Below, in pieces: positions 35,741 through 44,485 of a stretch of DNA of 64,000 bases. A model generated the notes under the pieces. That model did no database searches. It was not told the origin of the DNA and worked only from the letters and a program-made list of their open reading frames with translations. A program made the position numbers and the translations under genes. The first letter of the stretch is position 1. Every line of letters begins with the position of its first letter. Location: NCBI RefSeq assembly GCF_024398015.1, contig NZ_CP073747.1:3283001-3347000 (forward strand), given 5' to 3'. Source of the stretch: Kordiimonas sp. SCSIO 12610 (GTDB lineage: Bacteria > Pseudomonadota > Alphaproteobacteria > Sphingomonadales > Kordiimonadaceae).

Positions 35741-36757
35741 TTATTTTTTCTTTGGATCCCATTTTGGAAGCTCAGGCGCAGGCGGCAAGTTTAATTCCGC
35801 GCGGCTATCAAAGAAATAATTTCCCCCACCCCAATCATACCGGATATTTCCTACAATGATATTCTTTGTAATAATAGGTGTTGGCATTGACGCATGCACC
35901 AAAATCAGATCAGAGCCCCCTCTGCGGTCCGTGATAATCATATTGTTTTCCATCCGCAGTGAATTCAATCGATAAGGCTGACCTTCTACGCCAAAAGAGG
36001 CTATTTGCCAGTTAGCCGTATTCGGCCCTTCAACAAGCAAATTATCAAGAATATAGGCGCGGCCACCATCCGGGATATCGATCAAACGACTATCAATTCC
36101 CTCTAGGGACGCAATGATACTGTTTTCAATGATTGTTCGTTCTGCCCTTGATTTCACACCATGCGCCTGATCCCGAGCTGACAAAATAACCGTTCTTCGA
36201 ATGATAAGCTCGCCACCATTAATATAGATAGCGTGTGCCTGCCCTGTACCACCACCGAGGCGTTCAAACCTGCTGTCTTCAATGGTCACCACCCCACCCT
36301 TTTTCCAGCCAAGAATACCAGATTCGCTGTCCATAAAATGCACATTACGGAGCGTTAGGTTCGTCCCTTCGTGGCGAATACATGCGCCGTTTTCATCGGG
36401 AACAGATATATTTCTGCATGTGATGTTTTCAATGACGATATCATCTGCCCGAACAACGATCGCGCCTTTACCACCATCCGCTACACCGTCCAGAATAGTG
36501 CCTACACTACCTTCTATTTTAACACGGTCTTTTTTGATAGTGCCTGCCATTTTATAGACACCAGGCCCAATGCGGATAATGCCGTCATTTGTAACGAAAT
36601 TAAACGCTTGTTTGAGGGAGCCAACAATTCTGCCATTGACCCAAATTTCGCCTTCGCCAGGTGGCTGCTGTGCATGCGCTATCGTTACCGCACCAAAAAT
36701 TATCGTCAGGCTAAGTGACGCCTTCAAAAATATTGGGACTTTTCTGAATAAACACAT
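35741..36757 (-). CDS. exported right-handed beta-helix repeat protein
   Basis: A 338-residue protein with a signal peptide (1-29, V-T-I-A-H-A) and repeated beta-helix coils: recurrent I-x-I-x-N-I/V and V-x-I-E-x-S-x-F patterns from about residue 60 to 310 (for example V-T-I-E-D-S-R-F and T-I-I-E-N-S-I-I). Pectin-lyase-like parallel beta-helix folds bind or cut polysaccharides; no catalytic residue set is recognised. Ends in a Pro/Lys-rich tail. Confidence 0.82.
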   Translation of the reverse strand: MCLFRKVPIFLKASLSLTIIFGAVTIAHAQQPPGEGEIWVNGRIVGSLKQAFNFVTNDGIIRIGPGVYKMAGTIKKDRVKIEGSVGTILDGVADGGKGAIVVRADDIVIENITCRNISVPDENGACIRHEGTNLTLRNVHFMDSESGILGWKKGGVVTIEDSRFERLGGGTGQAHAIYINGGELIIRRTVILSARDQAHGVKSRAERTIIENSIIASLEGIDSRLIDIPDGGRAYILDNLLVEGPNTANWQIASFGVEGQPYRLNSLRMENNMIITDRRGGSDLILVHASMPTPIITKNIIVGNIRYDWGGGNYFFDSRAELNLPPAPELPKWDPKKK

Positions 36758-36899
36758 ACGACAAACCCTTGTATTTGGAACTAGAAACTCTCAACCAATT
36801 GTGATGGGGCAAACTGTCGCTGTCAAAGGATATATCTAGTTCTTCATACACATAGCTGATATGGTCTGGCCTTCATAAAAGAATTAAAAGGTTAAAATC

Positions 36900-37088
36900 A
36901 TGGTAGCGTTCTTTGTACTTGCTGCATTTTTTGCACTGGCAACGCTTGGTATTCTTCTTGCTGGCGGTGTAACCGTTGCCAAAGGCGGTGAATTCAATCG
37001 AAAATATGGTAACAAACTGATGCAGGCACGTATTGCATGCCAAGCCCTTGCAGTTCTATGTTTATTACTTGCAACCGCTGCTGCCTAA
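36900..37088 (+). CDS. HIG1 domain (twin transmembrane) protein
   Basis: A 62-residue inner-membrane protein with two helices (about 5-27 and 43-60) and the HIG1-type loop R-K-Y-G-N-K-L-M-Q-A-R-I between them. HIG1 proteins associate with respiratory complexes in mitochondria; bacterial roles are inferred. It precedes the adenosyltransferase and etf genes, the same order seen in many alphaproteobacteria. Confidence 0.87.
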   Translation: MVAFFVLAAFFALATLGILLAGGVTVAKGGEFNRKYGNKLMQARIACQALAVLCLLLATAAA

Positions 37089-37121
37089 CCCAATATCACT
37101 AGGCGATGAGTAGAGATATCA

Positions 37122-37703
37122 TTGGTTAAACTCACGAAAATATACACCCGCGGCGGCGATAAAGGCGATACATCATTATCTAATGGTGAACGCCTTCCAA
37201 AAGATAACTTGCGTATTGATGCCTACGGAACCGTAGACGAAGCCAACAGTGTTTATGGGCTTGTTCGCTTGCATACATCATGTGAAGCCGATGACATGTT
37301 AATGCGTATCCAAAATGATCTGTTTGATTTAGGGGCTGACTTGTCTACGCCAGCTTCAGAAGCCGACGGCGCAGATTTTGAACCAAGCGAAATGGTGTTG
37401 AGAGTAACCGAAGCTCAGGTTCAACGCTTGGAGCATGAAATCGATCAAATGAATGCCAGCTTATCTCCGCTTACCAGTTTTATTTTGCCCGGCGGTAGTG
37501 AAGCTAGTGCCTACCTTCATCTAGCCAGAACCGTCATCCGCAGGGCAGAACGCTTATCCATAAGTGCAGCCCGTGAAGTCAACATCAACCCTGCAGCCAT
37601 ACGCTATTTAAACAGGCTATCAGACCATGCTTTTGTTATGGCGCGATATCTCAACGATAAAGGTTCAAGCGATGTTTTATGGGTTCCCGGCGCCAATCGA
37701 TAA
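37122..37703 (+). CDS. cob(I)yrinic acid a,c-diamide adenosyltransferase, PduO type
   Basis: A 193-residue ATP:cob(I)alamin adenosyltransferase that makes adenosylcobalamin. The PduO-type N-terminus K-I-Y-T-R-G-G-D-K-G-D-T-S-L binds ATP, followed by D-A-Y-G-T-V-D-E-A-N-S and R-R-A-E-R near 175 in the helical bundle. TTG start, supported because M-V-K-L-T-K-I-Y-T-R is the family N-terminus. Its place before etfBA and hbd suggests supply of cofactor to propionyl/methylmalonyl-CoA metabolism. Confidence 0.93.
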   Translation: MVKLTKIYTRGGDKGDTSLSNGERLPKDNLRIDAYGTVDEANSVYGLVRLHTSCEADDMLMRIQNDLFDLGADLSTPASEADGADFEPSEMVLRVTEAQVQRLEHEIDQMNASLSPLTSFILPGGSEASAYLHLARTVIRRAERLSISAAREVNINPAAIRYLNRLSDHAFVMARYLNDKGSSDVLWVPGANR

Positions 37704-37860
37704 CAAATTAATGTTAGACATTACGTTACGGAAAAAGCAGCTTCACAAACAAGTATTCAGTGTTGATTGACTCAGCAATAACCATAGGCTAACGATATCA
37801 GGCAAATCGGCAGAGACACTATAATCTCTGTGCAGAATGAATAGAATTTTTGATTGTCCC

Positions 37861-37877
37861 GAGAACATATCGTTCTC
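37861..37877 (+). promoter_or_regulatory. hairpin in the etfB leader
   Basis: GAGAAC-ATATC-GTTCTC, a perfect 6-bp stem followed by TTATT, lies 12 bases upstream of the etfB ribosome-binding box (CGGGAG). It could shape translation or act as a weak attenuator. Confidence 0.4.
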
Positions 37878-37904
37878 TTATTAACATACGGGAGATTGTT
37901 CCCC

Positions 37905-38651
37905 ATGAAAATCATGGTCCCTGTAAAACGGGTAGTCGACTATAACGTAAAAGTTCGTGTTAAGTCTGATAATACAGGCGTTGAACTGGCAAACGTTAAA
38001 ATGTCAATGAACCCATTCGATGAAATTGCGGTTGAAGAAGCAATCCGCCTCAAAGAAGCCGGTAAAGCTGATGAAATCGTTGTTGTTTCTATCGGCCCAA
38101 AAGCTGCTACTGAGACGCTTCGCACAGGTCTTGCTATGGGTGCGGACCGTGGTATTCTTGTGGAATATGACGGCGAAACTGAGCCACTTGCAGTTGCCAA
38201 AGTCTTGAAAGGTGTTATTGCAGAAGAAAACCCAGGTATTGTTCTTCTTGGTAAACAGGCGATCGATGATGATTGCAACCAAACAGGCCAAATGCTTGCG
38301 CAGCTTCTTGGTTGGCCGCAAGGAACATTTGCGTCTGAAGTTGCAATCGACGGTGACAATGTGAATGTTACTCGTGAAGTTGATGGTGGCCTTGAAACGC
38401 TTAAATTGAACATGCCGGCAATCATCACAACTGACCTCCGTCTCAACGAGCCACGTTATGCATCGCTTCCAAACATTATGAAAGCGAAGCGCAAACCGAT
38501 TGACGAGAAAGCTCCTGGTGACTTTGGTGTTGATATGGCACCGCGCCTAACAACGATTAAAGTTGAAGAGCCACCACAACGTGAAGCTGGCATCAAAGTT
38601 GAAACCGTGGAAGAGCTTGTTGGTAAACTTAAAGAAAAGGGAGTTATCTAA
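37905..38651 (+). CDS. etfB: electron transfer flavoprotein subunit beta
   Basis: A 248-residue ETF small subunit that binds AMP and, with EtfA, carries electrons from acyl-CoA dehydrogenases to ETF:quinone oxidoreductase. Typical blocks: [23 protein letters not shown], and [14 protein letters not shown] near 120-133. ATG at 37905 with a CGGGAG box; the longer frame is upstream leader. Stop and etfA start share a base (TAATG). Confidence 0.96.
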   Translation: MKIMVPVKRVVDYNVKVRVKSDNTGVELANVKMSMNPFDEIAVEEAIRLKEAGKADEIVVVSIGPKAATETLRTGLAMGADRGILVEYDGETEPLAVAKVLKGVIAEENPGIVLLGKQAIDDDCNQTGQMLAQLLGWPQGTFASEVAIDGDNVNVTREVDGGLETLKLNMPAIITTDLRLNEPRYASLPNIMKAKRKPIDEKAPGDFGVDMAPRLTTIKVEEPPQREAGIKVETVEELVGKLKEKGVI

Positions 38652-39577
38652 TGACTGCTCTCGTAATTGTAGAACATGATAATGCATCTGTTAAAGACGC
38701 TACACTCGCGACTGTAACGGCCGCAAAAACATTTGGTGACGTTCACGCACTGGTTGCTGGTCAAGACTGTGCCGCCGCTGCCGAAGCTGCTGCGAAAATT
38801 GACTGTGTTTCAAAAGTACTGGTTGCTGATGATGCCGCATACGCAAATCAGCTTGCTGAAGAACTTGGCAACCTCGTGATCAGTATTGCAGGTGATTATG
38901 GCGCGATTGTTGTCCCTGCGACAACAACAGGGAAAAACTTTGCACCCCGCGTAGCAGCTGCATTGGATGTTGCCCAAATTTCTGACATTGTTGAAGTGGT
39001 TGACGCGAATACATTCAAACGACCAATTTATGCTGGTAACGCAATCGCAACAGTTCAATCATCTGATGCGAAGAAAGTGATCACAGTACGGGGTACAGCC
39101 TTCGATAAAGCTGCTAGCGAAGGCGGATCAGCGAGTGTAGAAAATATCGCTGCTGCTGATAAGGCTGGTGTGAGTGAGTTTATAAGTGCTGAACTTTCAA
39201 AATCAGACCGCCCAGAACTTACAAGTGCTAAAATCATCATCTCTGGTGGTCGCGGTATGGGTTCAGGTGAAAACTTCGCTATCATCGACAAAGTTGCTGA
39301 TAAGCTTGGTGCTGCGGTTGGTGCATCGCGCGCTGCGGTTGATGCTGGTTTTGTTCCAAACGATTATCAAGTTGGTCAAACCGGTAAGATTGTTGCCCCT
39401 GAGCTATATATAGCTGTCGGTATTTCAGGCGCTATTCAGCACCTTGCTGGTATGAAAGACAGTAAGATTATTGTCGCCATCAACAAGGATGAAGATGCTC
39501 CAATCTTCCAGGTTGCTGATTACGGATTAGTAGCCGATTTATTTGAAGCAGTACCTGCCCTTGAAGCAGCGCTTTAA
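38651..39577 (+). CDS. etfA: electron transfer flavoprotein subunit alpha
   Basis: A 308-residue ETF large subunit with an N-terminal ETF domain and the FAD-binding C-terminal domain: S-G-G-R-G-M-G-S-G-E-N near 198-208, V-G-A-S-R-A-A-V-D-A-G-F and G-Q-T-G-K-I-V-A-P-E-L-Y near 245-256, then I-S-G-A-I-Q-H-L-A-G-M. Translationally coupled to etfB. Confidence 0.96.
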   Translation: MTALVIVEHDNASVKDATLATVTAAKTFGDVHALVAGQDCAAAAEAAAKIDCVSKVLVADDAAYANQLAEELGNLVISIAGDYGAIVVPATTTGKNFAPRVAAALDVAQISDIVEVVDANTFKRPIYAGNAIATVQSSDAKKVITVRGTAFDKAASEGGSASVENIAAADKAGVSEFISAELSKSDRPELTSAKIIISGGRGMGSGENFAIIDKVADKLGAAVGASRAAVDAGFVPNDYQVGQTGKIVAPELYIAVGISGAIQHLAGMKDSKIIVAINKDEDAPIFQVADYGLVADLFEAVPALEAAL

Positions 39578-39597
39578 ATAAAACTTTGAATTTCATG

Positions 39598-39631
39598 TTA
39601 AGGCGTCCAATATGGGCGCCTTAATTGTTTA
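39598..39631 (+). terminator. terminator between etfA and hbd
   Basis: An 11-bp stem TTAAGGCGTCC/GGGCGCCTTAA with one G-T wobble and an AATAT loop, followed by TTGTTTAT. It would let hbd be expressed apart from etfBA. Confidence 0.8.
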
Positions 39632-39675
39632 TAGTACAAAGCAAGATATACCCTAACGAGGGACAGGATTAGACG

Positions 39676-40551
39676 ATGATCAACAAAGTAGGTGTTATTG
39701 GCGCTGGCCAAATGGGAAATGGTATCGCACATGTAACGGCTGTTGCGGGCATGGAAGTCATCTTAAGCGATGTTTCAATTGAACAAGCTGCAAAGGGCAA
39801 GGCTGTTATTGAAAAGAACCTTGGCAGACAAGTTACCAAAGGCCAAATAACGCCGGAACAATCAGATGAAATCCTGGAGCGCATCGATCTAGCGGATAAT
39901 TTAAAAGCACTCGCTGATTGCGACTTGGTGATCGAAGCTGCGACAGAAAATGAAGCCGTTAAGATCGCGATTTTTAAAGAATTGTGCGAAACACTGAATA
40001 AAGATGCCTTGATTGCATCAAACACGTCTTCGATTTCTATAACACGGTTGGCTTCAAACACTGACCGCCCAGATCGGTTCATGGGTGTTCATTTTATGAA
40101 CCCTGTTCCAATTATGAAATTAGTTGAACTAATCCGCGGCATAGCAACATCAGAAGAAACCTTTAAAACATTACATGATTATACTGATCGCTTGGGCAAA
40201 ATTACAGCGACAGCAGAAGACTTCCCGGGCTTTATTGTCAATCGTATCCTGATGCCTATGATCAACGAAGCGATATATACATTATATGAAGGTGTCGGCT
40301 CAGTTCGCGCGATTGACCGCGGTATGGAACTTGGTACGAACCATCCAATGGGACCTCTGACGCTTGCAGACTTTATCGGCCTGGATACATGTCTTGCGAT
40401 CATGCAAGTCCTTTATGAAGGCCTTGCTGATAGCAAGTATCGCCCATGCCCATTGCTTGTAAAATATGTGGAAGCTGGTTGGTTAGGCCGCAAAAGTGGC
40501 CGCGGCTTTTACGATTATACAGGCGAAGGTGAACCAACACCGACACGGTAA
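39676..40551 (+). CDS. hbd: 3-hydroxybutyryl-CoA dehydrogenase
   Basis: A 291-residue NAD(P)-dependent 3-hydroxyacyl-CoA dehydrogenase. Rossmann motif G-A-G-Q-M-G-N-G near 9-16, E-A-A-T-E-N near 95-100, catalytic His in G-V-H-F-M-N-P near 138-142, and a helical dimer domain with N-H-P-M-G-P-L. Converts acetoacetyl-CoA and 3-hydroxybutyryl-CoA; placement after etfBA points to fatty-acid or butanoate/PHB metabolism. Confidence 0.94.
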   Translation: MINKVGVIGAGQMGNGIAHVTAVAGMEVILSDVSIEQAAKGKAVIEKNLGRQVTKGQITPEQSDEILERIDLADNLKALADCDLVIEAATENEAVKIAIFKELCETLNKDALIASNTSSISITRLASNTDRPDRFMGVHFMNPVPIMKLVELIRGIATSEETFKTLHDYTDRLGKITATAEDFPGFIVNRILMPMINEAIYTLYEGVGSVRAIDRGMELGTNHPMGPLTLADFIGLDTCLAIMQVLYEGLADSKYRPCPLLVKYVEAGWLGRKSGRGFYDYTGEGEPTPTR

Positions 40552-40574
40552 ACAACGTGTATATAAATATTATC

Positions 40575-40604
40575 AAACCCGGCGTTTCATAGCCGGGTTT
40601 TTTT
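40575..40604. terminator. intrinsic terminator after hbd
   Basis: AAACCCGGC/GCCGGGTTT stem with an 8-base loop, followed by a T-run; four bases before the convergent glycosyltransferase stop. Confidence 0.92.
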
Positions 40605-40608
40605 GTGT

Positions 40609-41379
40609 TTATCTGAAATCAGCGTAAAATTGCTTTAGATATTTCGGCGAAACACCAATTCCCCATAAAATACCGATGTAAAAATGCAGGAAAGTTGATT
40701 TAAAGCCACCCCATTTGGCGATCCTGCGATCTGAGGTAACGACGGTACGATCAACTAATTTAACCCGCCCTAGACCAGCGCGCACCACCTTTAGACAAAG
40801 ATTGGCCTCTTCCATAATTTCCATATCATCGTCAAAGCCGCCGCATGTTTCAAAGTCATGCCGGCGCATAAACATAACCTGATCACCAAATAAAAGCCTT
40901 GCCCCTTTGAAAAATAAATGTGGCCTGAAAATCAAAGGCGCATAATAGGTTTTGATAATATGATGAAAATTGATCATCCACCATGTTCGCTCGCTCCCTT
41001 GTATAATCGCCGTGAAGCCAGCAAGGCCTATTTTTTCATTGCTCAGAACATTAGGCATTACCGATAAAGCGTCGGGGGATAGCCAGGTATCAGCATGCAG
41101 AAATGCAACGATATCGCCTTTGGCATTATGAACACCTTTGTTGATCTGTTTGGCACGACCTTGGTCTGAAAAGACAACTTTTATTGGGAACGAACTTGTT
41201 TTTGCGAACGCATGAACGATTTCAACAGTTTTATCGTCGCTACCTCCATCAACCACGATAACTTCATACGGTGCTGGCGATAAGGCTTCCAAATGTTTTA
41301 GCGTAACAAAAATCGAAGCCTCTTCATTTAAGGCTGGTATAATAATTGATACGCGCTTTTTATCTGCTTGGTCATCCAT
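40609..41379 (-). CDS. family 2 glycosyltransferase (TIGR04283-like)
   Basis: A 256-residue GT-A fold glycosyltransferase. N-terminal I-I-I-P-A-L-N-E-E near 12-20, donor-binding D-G-G-S-D-D and metal-binding H-A-D-T in F-L-H-A-D-T-W near 92-98, with Q-G-R-A-K-Q-I-N-K-G, like the rSAM/selenodomain-associated transferase type. Cytoplasmic or membrane-associated, acceptor unknown. Single gene between two divergent promoters. Confidence 0.88.
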   Translation of the reverse strand: MDDQADKKRVSIIIPALNEEASIFVTLKHLEALSPAPYEVIVVDGGSDDKTVEIVHAFAKTSSFPIKVVFSDQGRAKQINKGVHNAKGDIVAFLHADTWLSPDALSVMPNVLSNEKIGLAGFTAIIQGSERTWWMINFHHIIKTYYAPLIFRPHLFFKGARLLFGDQVMFMRRHDFETCGGFDDDMEIMEEANLCLKVVRAGLGRVKLVDRTVVTSDRRIAKWGGFKSTFLHFYIGILWGIGVSPKYLKQFYADFR

Positions 41380-41485
41380 AAGGTCACTATAAATAGTTTA
41401 CGCGATTTCCGTGTAATTTTTTATCGACCATTGGTCACAATCGCTTGTACACTTCACTAAATTATTGCCAGTCAGGAATAAACAC

Positions 41486-42166
41486 ATGTCATCACCTCTA
41501 CATATTGTAATCGGTACAAAAAATTACTCTAGTTGGTCACTAAGGGGGTGGCTGGCGGTAGCGCACACCGGGCTTGCTTTCAGTGAACAAAAACTACCTT
41601 TAGACACATCAGAATTTCATGACCAAATCGGTGACCTTAGCCCCACCAGGTGTGTCCCGGTTCTTCATCATGAAGGTCAAAAAGTATGGGATTCGCTTGC
41701 AGTCATTGATTACTGCGCCCGTTTGGTACCTGAAAAAAACTGGTGGCCTGAACAGCTCTCGGCATACGGTCATGCACGCAGTGTAGCCGCAGAAATGCAT
41801 AGCGGATTTACGGCACTCCGAAATCATGCACCAATGAACATCCGCGGGCGCTGGACTGGCCTGTCGCTTAGCCATAGCGTTGCAGCGGATATTAACCGTA
41901 TCGAAGAAGTCTGGAATGAATGTCGGAATAAGTATTCAGAAAATGGGGCATATCTTTTTGGCGATTTTGGTGCTGTTGATATGATGTATGCCCCAGTTGT
42001 GAGTAGGCTCGTTACTTATGATATTTCTGTGAGCAATACATCGAGAGAATATATGAACAATATTCTCAATCACCCACTTATCCAGCGCTGGTGCGAGGAA
42101 GCCAAGCGTGAGGAAGACACGGTGTTTCAGGATGAATTACCGCAAGACATCACCATGCTTGGCTAA
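41486..42166 (+). CDS. glutathione S-transferase family protein
   Basis: A 226-residue GST: thioredoxin-like N-domain starting V-I-G-T-K-N-Y-S-S-W-S-L-R-G-W-L with the likely active Ser in N-Y-S-S, the glutathione-site V-P-V-L-H motif near 56-60, and an all-helical C-domain with A-V-D-M-M-Y-A-P-V-V-S-R-L near 175. ATG at 41486 has an AGGA box; a TTG seven codons upstream is less likely. Substrate unknown. Confidence 0.9.
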   Translation: MSSPLHIVIGTKNYSSWSLRGWLAVAHTGLAFSEQKLPLDTSEFHDQIGDLSPTRCVPVLHHEGQKVWDSLAVIDYCARLVPEKNWWPEQLSAYGHARSVAAEMHSGFTALRNHAPMNIRGRWTGLSLSHSVAADINRIEEVWNECRNKYSENGAYLFGDFGAVDMMYAPVVSRLVTYDISVSNTSREYMNNILNHPLIQRWCEEAKREEDTVFQDELPQDITMLG

Positions 42167-42182
42167 AAGGTCAACAAAAGAA

Positions 42183-42827
42183 TTAAATCTTTCCATCACG
42201 AAGTGCTGTGAATAATTCAATCGCTTCAGGCGCGTCCCATTCTAGGGGGCCAATATAAAGCGCTCTAAAGTTGCCGTCACGGTCGACAACAAAGCTGGAA
42301 GGTAACGCACCCTGCGCAAGGTCAAATGCAATTTTCATCGTAGAATCGTTATAAAGTGCCAGGCCTTCGACACCCCAATCTTCCAACGCTTGCTTGGCAT
42401 CTCCTAAACCACCACGGTCAACATTGATTGCAACAACTTCAAAATTATCATTACCAACAGCTTTTTGCAGCCTAGATAATGCCGGCATTTCAACACGGCA
42501 CGGTGCACACCAACTCGCCCAGAAATTAATCAACATTGCCTTGCCGGTAAATTCCTTAAGTGCGATTGCATCCCCTGCTTCATCAATAAAGATGTGCCCT
42601 GATAGAGGGGACTTTTCTTCAGTATATAAAAGGTTGGACATTTCGCCCTTCAAATATGACTTAAAATCACCCGAGTTTGCTGCTTCTGCATAAACAGACT
42701 CGCTTATTTCAGTTGCAGTGGCGGCATTTGATGCTATCTCTTCAGATGCATTGTTATTCTCAGATGCTTCCGAGCACGCAGCAAACGCAAACATGGATAG
42801 TGATGCAAGGATATTTTTATTGAGCAT
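42183..42827 (-). CDS. TlpA-like thioredoxin lipoprotein
   Basis: A 214-residue TlpA/ResA-type redoxin, secreted as a lipoprotein: signal peptide with lipobox F-A-A-C18, then an Asn/Ser/Ala-rich linker and a thioredoxin fold with active site W-C107-A-P-C110. It probably reduces periplasmic proteins (for example in cytochrome maturation or copper insertion). ATG at 42827 has a GGAGAT box. It is divergent from argH, a known alphaproteobacterial arrangement. Confidence 0.9.
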   Translation of the reverse strand: MLNKNILASLSMFAFAACSEASENNNASEEIASNAATATEISESVYAEAANSGDFKSYLKGEMSNLLYTEEKSPLSGHIFIDEAGDAIALKEFTGKAMLINFWASWCAPCRVEMPALSRLQKAVGNDNFEVVAINVDRGGLGDAKQALEDWGVEGLALYNDSTMKIAFDLAQGALPSSFVVDRDGNFRALYIGPLEWDAPEAIELFTALRDGKI

Positions 42828-42860
42828 TTTAATCTCCAACGACGGACCAACCATAATATT

Positions 42861-44330
42861 ATGAGCGATACCCCTTTAGATAGTTCTAAAAAGTCACAAG
42901 ACAATACACACTCTGGTGATGACAACCATTTGCGACAAAATACCGCCAATGAAGGGCAAGCCATGTGGGGTGGACGCTTTAGCGCTGGGCCAAGCGCAAT
43001 TATGGCAGAAATTAATGCGTCGATCGGTTTTGACAAGCGTTTGTACCGCGAAGATATCGAAGGATCGAAAGCGCATGCAACAATGCTTGCGCAGCAATCA
43101 ATTATCACTGACGCCGATCTAAAGGCGATCATAAGTGGCCTTGATCAAATCAAGGGAGAAATAGAACGCGGCGAAATGCATTATGACAATAGTCTTGAAG
43201 ATATCCACATGCATATCGAAGCAAGACTGCGTGAATTGATCGGTGATGCGGGCGCTCGATTGCACACTGCAAGATCGCGGAATGACCAGGTAGCTACTGA
43301 TTTTAGATTATGGTGTCGCCGTGCTATCGATCAACTTGATGGCTTATATGACGGCTTATTAAAATCGATCGTTGATCAGGCGGAAGTATATGCAGATTGG
43401 GTTATGCCCGGCTTCACACATTTGCAAACGGCACAGCCCGTGACGCTTGGACATCACTTGATGGCATACTTTGAAATGTTCAAACGTGATCGGTCTCGCT
43501 TATCAGATTGCCGTAAACGTTTAAATGAAAACCCACTAGGTGCCGCTGCCCTTGCGGGAACAGGGTTCACTATTGACCGACATATGACGGCCAACCTGTT
43601 GGGGTTTGACAACCCCATGGCGAATTCGTTGGATGCTGTTTCTGCCCGCGATTTTGCGATTGAGCTACTATCATGTCTTTCAATATCTGCGGTACATTTA
43701 TCGCGCCTTGCTGATGAAATCGTTTTGTGGGCAAGCGCGGCATTTGGTTTTTTAACGCTGTCAGACTCGTTCTCGACCGGATCATCTATCATGCCGCAAA
43801 AGCGTAATCCGGATGCAGCAGAACTTATTCGGGCCAAGGTTGGCAGGATTATGGGGGCCCAGAATGGCTTGATGGTTGTCATGAAGGGCCTTCCTCTTGC
43901 GTATTCAAAGGATATGCAGGAAGATAAAGAACCTGTTTTCAAGGCTGTAGATGACTTTGAACTATGCCTAAGCGCGATGACAGGCATGATGAATGACTTA
44001 AAACCAAACAAAACGGCGATGGCTGAGGCCGCTCGGCATGCATTTTCAACTGCAACTGATCTCGCGGATTGGTTGGTCCGGGAATTAAATTTACCGTTTC
44101 GCGACGCACATCATGTTACAGGGGCCATTGTTAAAGAGGCTGAAACTCAGGGCTTGGAACTAAAAGACCTGCCACTTGAGGCAATGCAAGCGGTAGAACC
44201 CCGCATAACAAAAGACATCTATAATGTCTTAAGTGTCGACGCATCGGTAAATAGCCGGATATCATTTGGGGGCACGGCGCCCGCAAATGTGTTGGATGCG
44301 GTTAAACGTGCAAAGGAGCAGCTAGCATGA
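42861..44330 (+). CDS. argH: argininosuccinate lyase
   Basis: The last enzyme of arginine biosynthesis, splitting argininosuccinate to arginine and fumarate; homotetramer of the fumarase/aspartase superfamily. M-W-G-G-R-F marks the core start, T-A-R-S-R-N-D-Q is near 139-146 and the [12 protein letters not shown] signature near 310. The first 34 residues are a polar extension without a strong ribosome-binding site; an alternative ATG at 42963 has GAAGGG and would give the typical length. Coupled by ATGA to the lptM-like gene. Confidence 0.95.
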   Translation: MSDTPLDSSKKSQDNTHSGDDNHLRQNTANEGQAMWGGRFSAGPSAIMAEINASIGFDKRLYREDIEGSKAHATMLAQQSIITDADLKAIISGLDQIKGEIERGEMHYDNSLEDIHMHIEARLRELIGDAGARLHTARSRNDQVATDFRLWCRRAIDQLDGLYDGLLKSIVDQAEVYADWVMPGFTHLQTAQPVTLGHHLMAYFEMFKRDRSRLSDCRKRLNENPLGAAALAGTGFTIDRHMTANLLGFDNPMANSLDAVSARDFAIELLSCLSISAVHLSRLADEIVLWASAAFGFLTLSDSFSTGSSIMPQKRNPDAAELIRAKVGRIMGAQNGLMVVMKGLPLAYSKDMQEDKEPVFKAVDDFELCLSAMTGMMNDLKPNKTAMAEAARHAFSTATDLADWLVRELNLPFRDAHHVTGAIVKEAETQGLELKDLPLEAMQAVEPRITKDIYNVLSVDASVNSRISFGGTAPANVLDAVKRAKEQLA

Positions 44331-44443
44331 AATCTCTCAAAAGCTTGATCACACTCTGCTTGATAATTGGTACACTAAGCCTTACTGCTTGCGGCAAGAA
44401 GGGTGAGCTTGAACCACCAAGTCAAACTGAAGCCCCCAATTAA
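44327..44443 (+). CDS. lptM: LptM-like small lipoprotein
   Basis: A 38-residue lipoprotein: signal sequence with lipobox L-T-A-C22, then G-K-K-G-E-L-E-P-P, the signature of the LptM (YifL) family. LptM helps the LptDE translocon reach its correct disulfide state. AGGAG box; ATG overlaps the argH stop (ATGA). argH-lptM-lysA is a common alphaproteobacterial order. Confidence 0.85.
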   Translation: MKSLKSLITLCLIIGTLSLTACGKKGELEPPSQTEAPN

Positions 44444-44485
44444 ACCACGAACAAATAAACAACCCACTGATAAAGACAACTGATT

